Assembly (NCBI GenBank): GCA_946615875.1 | Contig: CAMOIK010000006.1 | Location: 1-24,367, forward strand | Length of the DNA stretch: 24,367 bases | Reading direction: 5' to 3' | DNA from: an uncultured Verrucomicrobiota bacterium | Lineage (GTDB): Bacteria; Verrucomicrobiota; Kiritimatiellia; RFP12; UBA1067 | Shown: in pieces, positions 22,071 to 24,367 of the stretch | Numbering within the stretch: the stretch's first letter is position 1 | Layout: every line of letters begins with the position of its first letter | Program-made: the position numbers and the translations under genes | The notes under the pieces: model-generated | What the model was told of the DNA's origin: nothing | The model's input: only the letters and a program-made list of their open reading frames with translations | The model's database searches: none

Positions 22071-23387
22071 ATGAGTGAAATCAGAGTTCGTTTCGCGCCG
22101 TCGCCCACCGGCAAGGTGCACATCGGCAACATAAGGGCGGCGATCTACAACTGGCTGTTCGCAAGACACACAGGCGGCAAGTTCCTGCTCCGCGTCGAAG
22201 ACACCGACATCGAGCGCTCGACGCCGGAAGCCATCAAGGCGCTCTTCGAGTGCATGGAGTGGCTCGGCCTCGACTACGACGAGGAGGTGTTCTACCAGAC
22301 GAAGAACGTCAAGCGCCACCTGGAGGTGGTGGAGCAGCTCATCGCCTCCGGCCACGCCTACAGGGAAGAGAGGACGAGCCGCGACGGCAAGACCGGCGTC
22401 GTCACCATGTTCCGCATGCCCAAGGAAGGCATTATAGAGTTCGACGACATCGTGAAGGGCCGCATGGCGAAGAAGGCCGAGGACGTCCAGGACTTCGCCA
22501 TAGTCCGCTCTGACGGTTCGCCGATATTCCACATTGCCAACGTAGTCGACGACATCGACCAGCGCGTGACGCACATCATCCGCGGCGACGACCACGTGGA
22601 GAACACGTTCAAGCACATCTGCATCTTTCGCGCGCTAGGCGCGCAGGTCCCCAAGTACGGCCATCTCTCGATGATCGTGAACCAGCAGGGCAAGCCGTAT
22701 TCCAAGCGGGACGGCGCCGCGTTCGTCGGGGAGTTCCGCGAGCAGGGCTACCTGCCGGAGGCGCTGTTCAACTATCTGTTGCTGCTTGGATGGAACCCCG
22801 GCGACGACCGCGAGGTGCTGACGCGCGACGAGATGGTGCGGCTCTTCGAGTTGGAGAAGGTGCATGTCACCGCCGCGCGCTTCGACATCAAGAAGCTCCA
22901 GTGGATGAACGGCGAATACGTCAAGCGCATGCCGCGCGACGTCTTCGAGGCGGAGCTGCGCCGCCGCGTCGCCTCGGCCGGCCTCTCCATCCCGCAGGGC
23001 TTCGACGTCGCTTTCCTCGCCGACCAGATGCAGGTGCGCACGAAGTTCCTCTCCGACATGCCGGACAGCATTGCATATTTCTTCACGGACGACTACGCCA
23101 TCGACGAGAAGGCGGTAGAGAAGCGGCTGCGCAAGCCTGGCGTGAAGGAGACCCTGGAGGACATGGTCCGGCGGTTCTCGGCCGTCGCGCCCTCCGACTG
23201 GACGGCGCAGTTCCTCGAGGCGCTCGTCAAAGAGCTGTCGCAGGGCGGCGGCATGGGCCCGTGGGTGCATCCCATACGTGTCGCCGTTTCGGGCCGCATG
23301 GAAGGCCCGGGGCTCTTCGAGATGCTGCAGCTGCTCGGCAAAGCCACCACCATCGCGCGTCTGCAGAAGACGGCCGCCGGGCTGTGA
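22071..23387 (+). CDS. gltX: glutamyl-tRNA synthetase
   Basis: GltX charges tRNA-Glu (and possibly tRNA-Gln) with glutamate. The 438-residue class I synthetase begins with VRFAPSPTGKVHIGN (6-20), with the HIGH signature as HIGN, then LLRVEDTDIERS (39-50), HIIRGDDHVENTFKH (168-182) and the KMSKS-type loop KPYSKRDG (208-215), followed by the helical anticodon-binding domain to the end. It is shorter than E. coli GltX (471), mainly in the C-terminal half, and lacks the zinc-binding Cys cluster seen there. No Shine-Dalgarno precedes ATG 22071; the 5' region is the 9-bp repeat array. Whether it is discriminating depends on gatCAB elsewhere in the genome. The methyltransferase gene overlaps its stop (GTGA). 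Confidence 0.95.
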   Translation: MSEIRVRFAPSPTGKVHIGNIRAAIYNWLFARHTGGKFLLRVEDTDIERSTPEAIKALFECMEWLGLDYDEEVFYQTKNVKRHLEVVEQLIASGHAYREERTSRDGKTGVVTMFRMPKEGIIEFDDIVKGRMAKKAEDVQDFAIVRSDGSPIFHIANVVDDIDQRVTHIIRGDDHVENTFKHICIFRALGAQVPKYGHLSMIVNQQGKPYSKRDGAAFVGEFREQGYLPEALFNYLLLLGWNPGDDREVLTRDEMVRLFELEKVHVTAARFDIKKLQWMNGEYVKRMPRDVFEAELRRRVASAGLSIPQGFDVAFLADQMQVRTKFLSDMPDSIAYFFTDDYAIDEKAVEKRLRKPGVKETLEDMVRRFSAVAPSDWTAQFLEALVKELSQGGGMGPWVHPIRVAVSGRMEGPGLFEMLQLLGKATTIARLQKTAAGL

Positions 23388-24319
23388 AGACGCTGCTCAC
23401 AGGCTATCGTGCGGCCGACATAGACCGGAGGCTCGTCGCGGACTGCGGCGAAGTCACGTGCCACGTGCTCGACATCTACCACCGCCATGCGATAGAGAAG
23501 ACGCACCACCTGAAGACGGTGTGCTCGCCGCATCTTCCCGAGGGCGACTGGGATGCCGTGAGATTCCGCACTGGGCCGAAACTGACCAGCGGCGAACTCG
23601 CCCTCGACATTCTCCAGGAGTGCAAGCGCGTCGCCGCCGGAAAGCCGGTCGTGGTCGATTTCGTCGGCAGGGAGCGCGACCGCAATTCTCTCGTGGAGAA
23701 GGTGTTCGGGAAGAACGCGCGCGAGCGCTCTTTCGAGGCGCGCTATACGGCGTCGGTGCAGGGCGCCGCCCCGATCGAACTCGTCTCGCTGCCGGGTTGC
23801 TTCTGCCATCGCCGCACCGACGAAGGCGGTCTCGCCCTCGCGGAAGTAGTAGTCGCGTCGTGCCGTTCCGGCGTCGCGCCGTCTGGCGGCGGGCAGACGG
23901 CGCCGGTCAGGTTCCTGGACATGGGGTGCGGCAACGGACTGGTCGGTTTCCTGGTGGCCGGCGCGCTGAAGCACGTCGAGCTGGTGATGGTCGATTCCCA
24001 TTCCCGCGCGGTGGAGGCGGCGAACATCAATTCACGCAATCTCGGCATCCCTGCGGAGGTCATACTGGCCGACGAAGGCACCCCCTCGCGCATGGACGCT
24101 TCCTTCGACATATTCGCCGGGAATCCTCCATACTACAGCGAATACCGCATCGCCGAAGTCTTTTGCGAGACAGCGAAAAGGGCGCTCAAGCCCGGCGGAC
24201 ACTGCTTCCTGGTCTGCAAGAACGCCGATGGTCTGCGTCCGGTGGTTGAGCGTTATTTCTCCGGCGTGGAGACGATTCCGCGTCGCGGCTACGCCGTGCT
24301 CCATTGCGTCAGAAGCTAG
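23384..24319 (+). CDS. RsmC/RlmG-like class I methyltransferase (probable rRNA guanine-N2 methyltransferase)
   Basis: Read from GTG 23384, which overlaps the gltX stop as GTGA, this gives 311 residues. The frame is open further upstream, but that part is the shadow of gltX. The C-terminal half is a Rossmann-type SAM domain: motif I FLDMGCGNGLVGFL (177-190), VMVDSHSRAVEAANIN (201-216), and motif IV AGNPPYYSEYR (245-255), then ALKPGGHCFLVCKN. NPPY is typical of N-methylation on a base exocyclic amine. The N-terminal half (1-165) is a divergent pseudo-duplicated domain as in RsmC. The likely role is 16S or 23S rRNA m2G formation; the target nucleotide is not certain. A candidate terminator follows. 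Being coupled to gltX makes a translation role more likely. Confidence 0.82.
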   Translation: MKTLLTGYRAADIDRRLVADCGEVTCHVLDIYHRHAIEKTHHLKTVCSPHLPEGDWDAVRFRTGPKLTSGELALDILQECKRVAAGKPVVVDFVGRERDRNSLVEKVFGKNARERSFEARYTASVQGAAPIELVSLPGCFCHRRTDEGGLALAEVVVASCRSGVAPSGGGQTAPVRFLDMGCGNGLVGFLVAGALKHVELVMVDSHSRAVEAANINSRNLGIPAEVILADEGTPSRMDASFDIFAGNPPYYSEYRIAEVFCETAKRALKPGGHCFLVCKNADGLRPVVERYFSGVETIPRRGYAVLHCVRS

Positions 24320-24328
24320 CCGCCGCGT

Positions 24329-24364
24329 GACGGCAACGGCATTGGCCGTCCTTTCATGATTTTC
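24329..24364 (+). terminator. possible terminator after the methyltransferase gene
   Basis: GACGGC (24329-24334) can pair with GCCGTC (24345-24350), or ACGGC (24336-24340) with GCCGT (24345-24349) around ATTG. A T-rich run, CTTTCATGATTTT, follows. It is ten bases after the stop. The stem is short and the T-tract is interrupted, so confidence is moderate. Confidence 0.45.
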
Positions 24365-24367
24365 CGA

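Noticed and set aside
22790..23383. Upstream extension of the RsmC-like frame inside gltX
   Set aside because: This part is Arg/Pro-rich shadow sequence of gltX. The protein-like methyltransferase begins at GTG 23384.

Overview
The window is about 24.4 kb of GC-rich bacterial chromosome. Every protein gene I can support (21, the first one cut by the window edge) lies on the + strand, many with 4-base stop/start overlaps or gaps under 30 bases. Three things suggest a PVC-type lineage, perhaps Verrucomicrobiota/Kiritimatiellota: lysine synthesis through LL-diaminopimelate aminotransferase (DapL), a eukaryote-type hexokinase, and an RRM protein next to a housekeeping sigma factor. This placement is inference from gene content. 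I saw no 16S rRNA or tRNA gene. Most of the window is core genome rather than accessory.

Layout. (1) 1-1314: the 3' end of a large unrecognised protein, possibly a mobile-element polyprotein tail, closed by a clear intrinsic terminator. (2) 1333-5528: a strong extended -10 promoter, the primary sigma factor RpoD with a long charged N-terminal extension, a membrane-anchored RRM protein, a DJ-1/PfpI protein and a secreted thioredoxin-fold protein. (3) 5561-12345: a dicarboxylate/amino-acid:cation symporter homologue lacking the acidic-substrate arginine, a short class I dihydroorotase, a trimeric purine nucleoside phosphorylase, a XerC/D recombinase, a BASS-family transporter, a truncated secreted GH2 sugar-binding module and a secreted GH63-like glycosidase. 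(4) 12346-12716: the only long gap. It holds hairpins, three tandem 22-bp repeats made of overlapping dyads, and a strong promoter from which ksgA is probably read as a leaderless or nearly leaderless message. (5) 12717-20673: ksgA, hexokinase, a SurA/parvulin-like protein, dxr, rseP, ispG and an O-antigen-ligase-family protein, packed with overlaps and gaps of at most 7 nt. (6) 20737-24319: dapL, gltX and an RsmC-like methyltransferase.

Together these genes cover transcription initiation (RpoD), ribosome maturation (KsgA, RsmC-like), isoprenoid synthesis (Dxr, IspG), envelope quality control and polymer export (SurA-like, RseP, O-antigen ligase family), nucleotide metabolism, peptidoglycan/lysine precursor supply (DapL) and translation (GltX).

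No defence island, CRISPR array, prophage module or gene cluster for a new system is evident. The best leads are small: the repeat/dyad array and leaderless promoter before ksgA, a shared 13-base promoter core at rpoD and ksgA, the membrane-anchored RRM protein, the GH2 domain fragment paired with a complete glycosidase, and three kinds of short stuttering tandem repeat (7-bp, 7-bp and 9-bp units), one of which has become part of the KsgA coding sequence.
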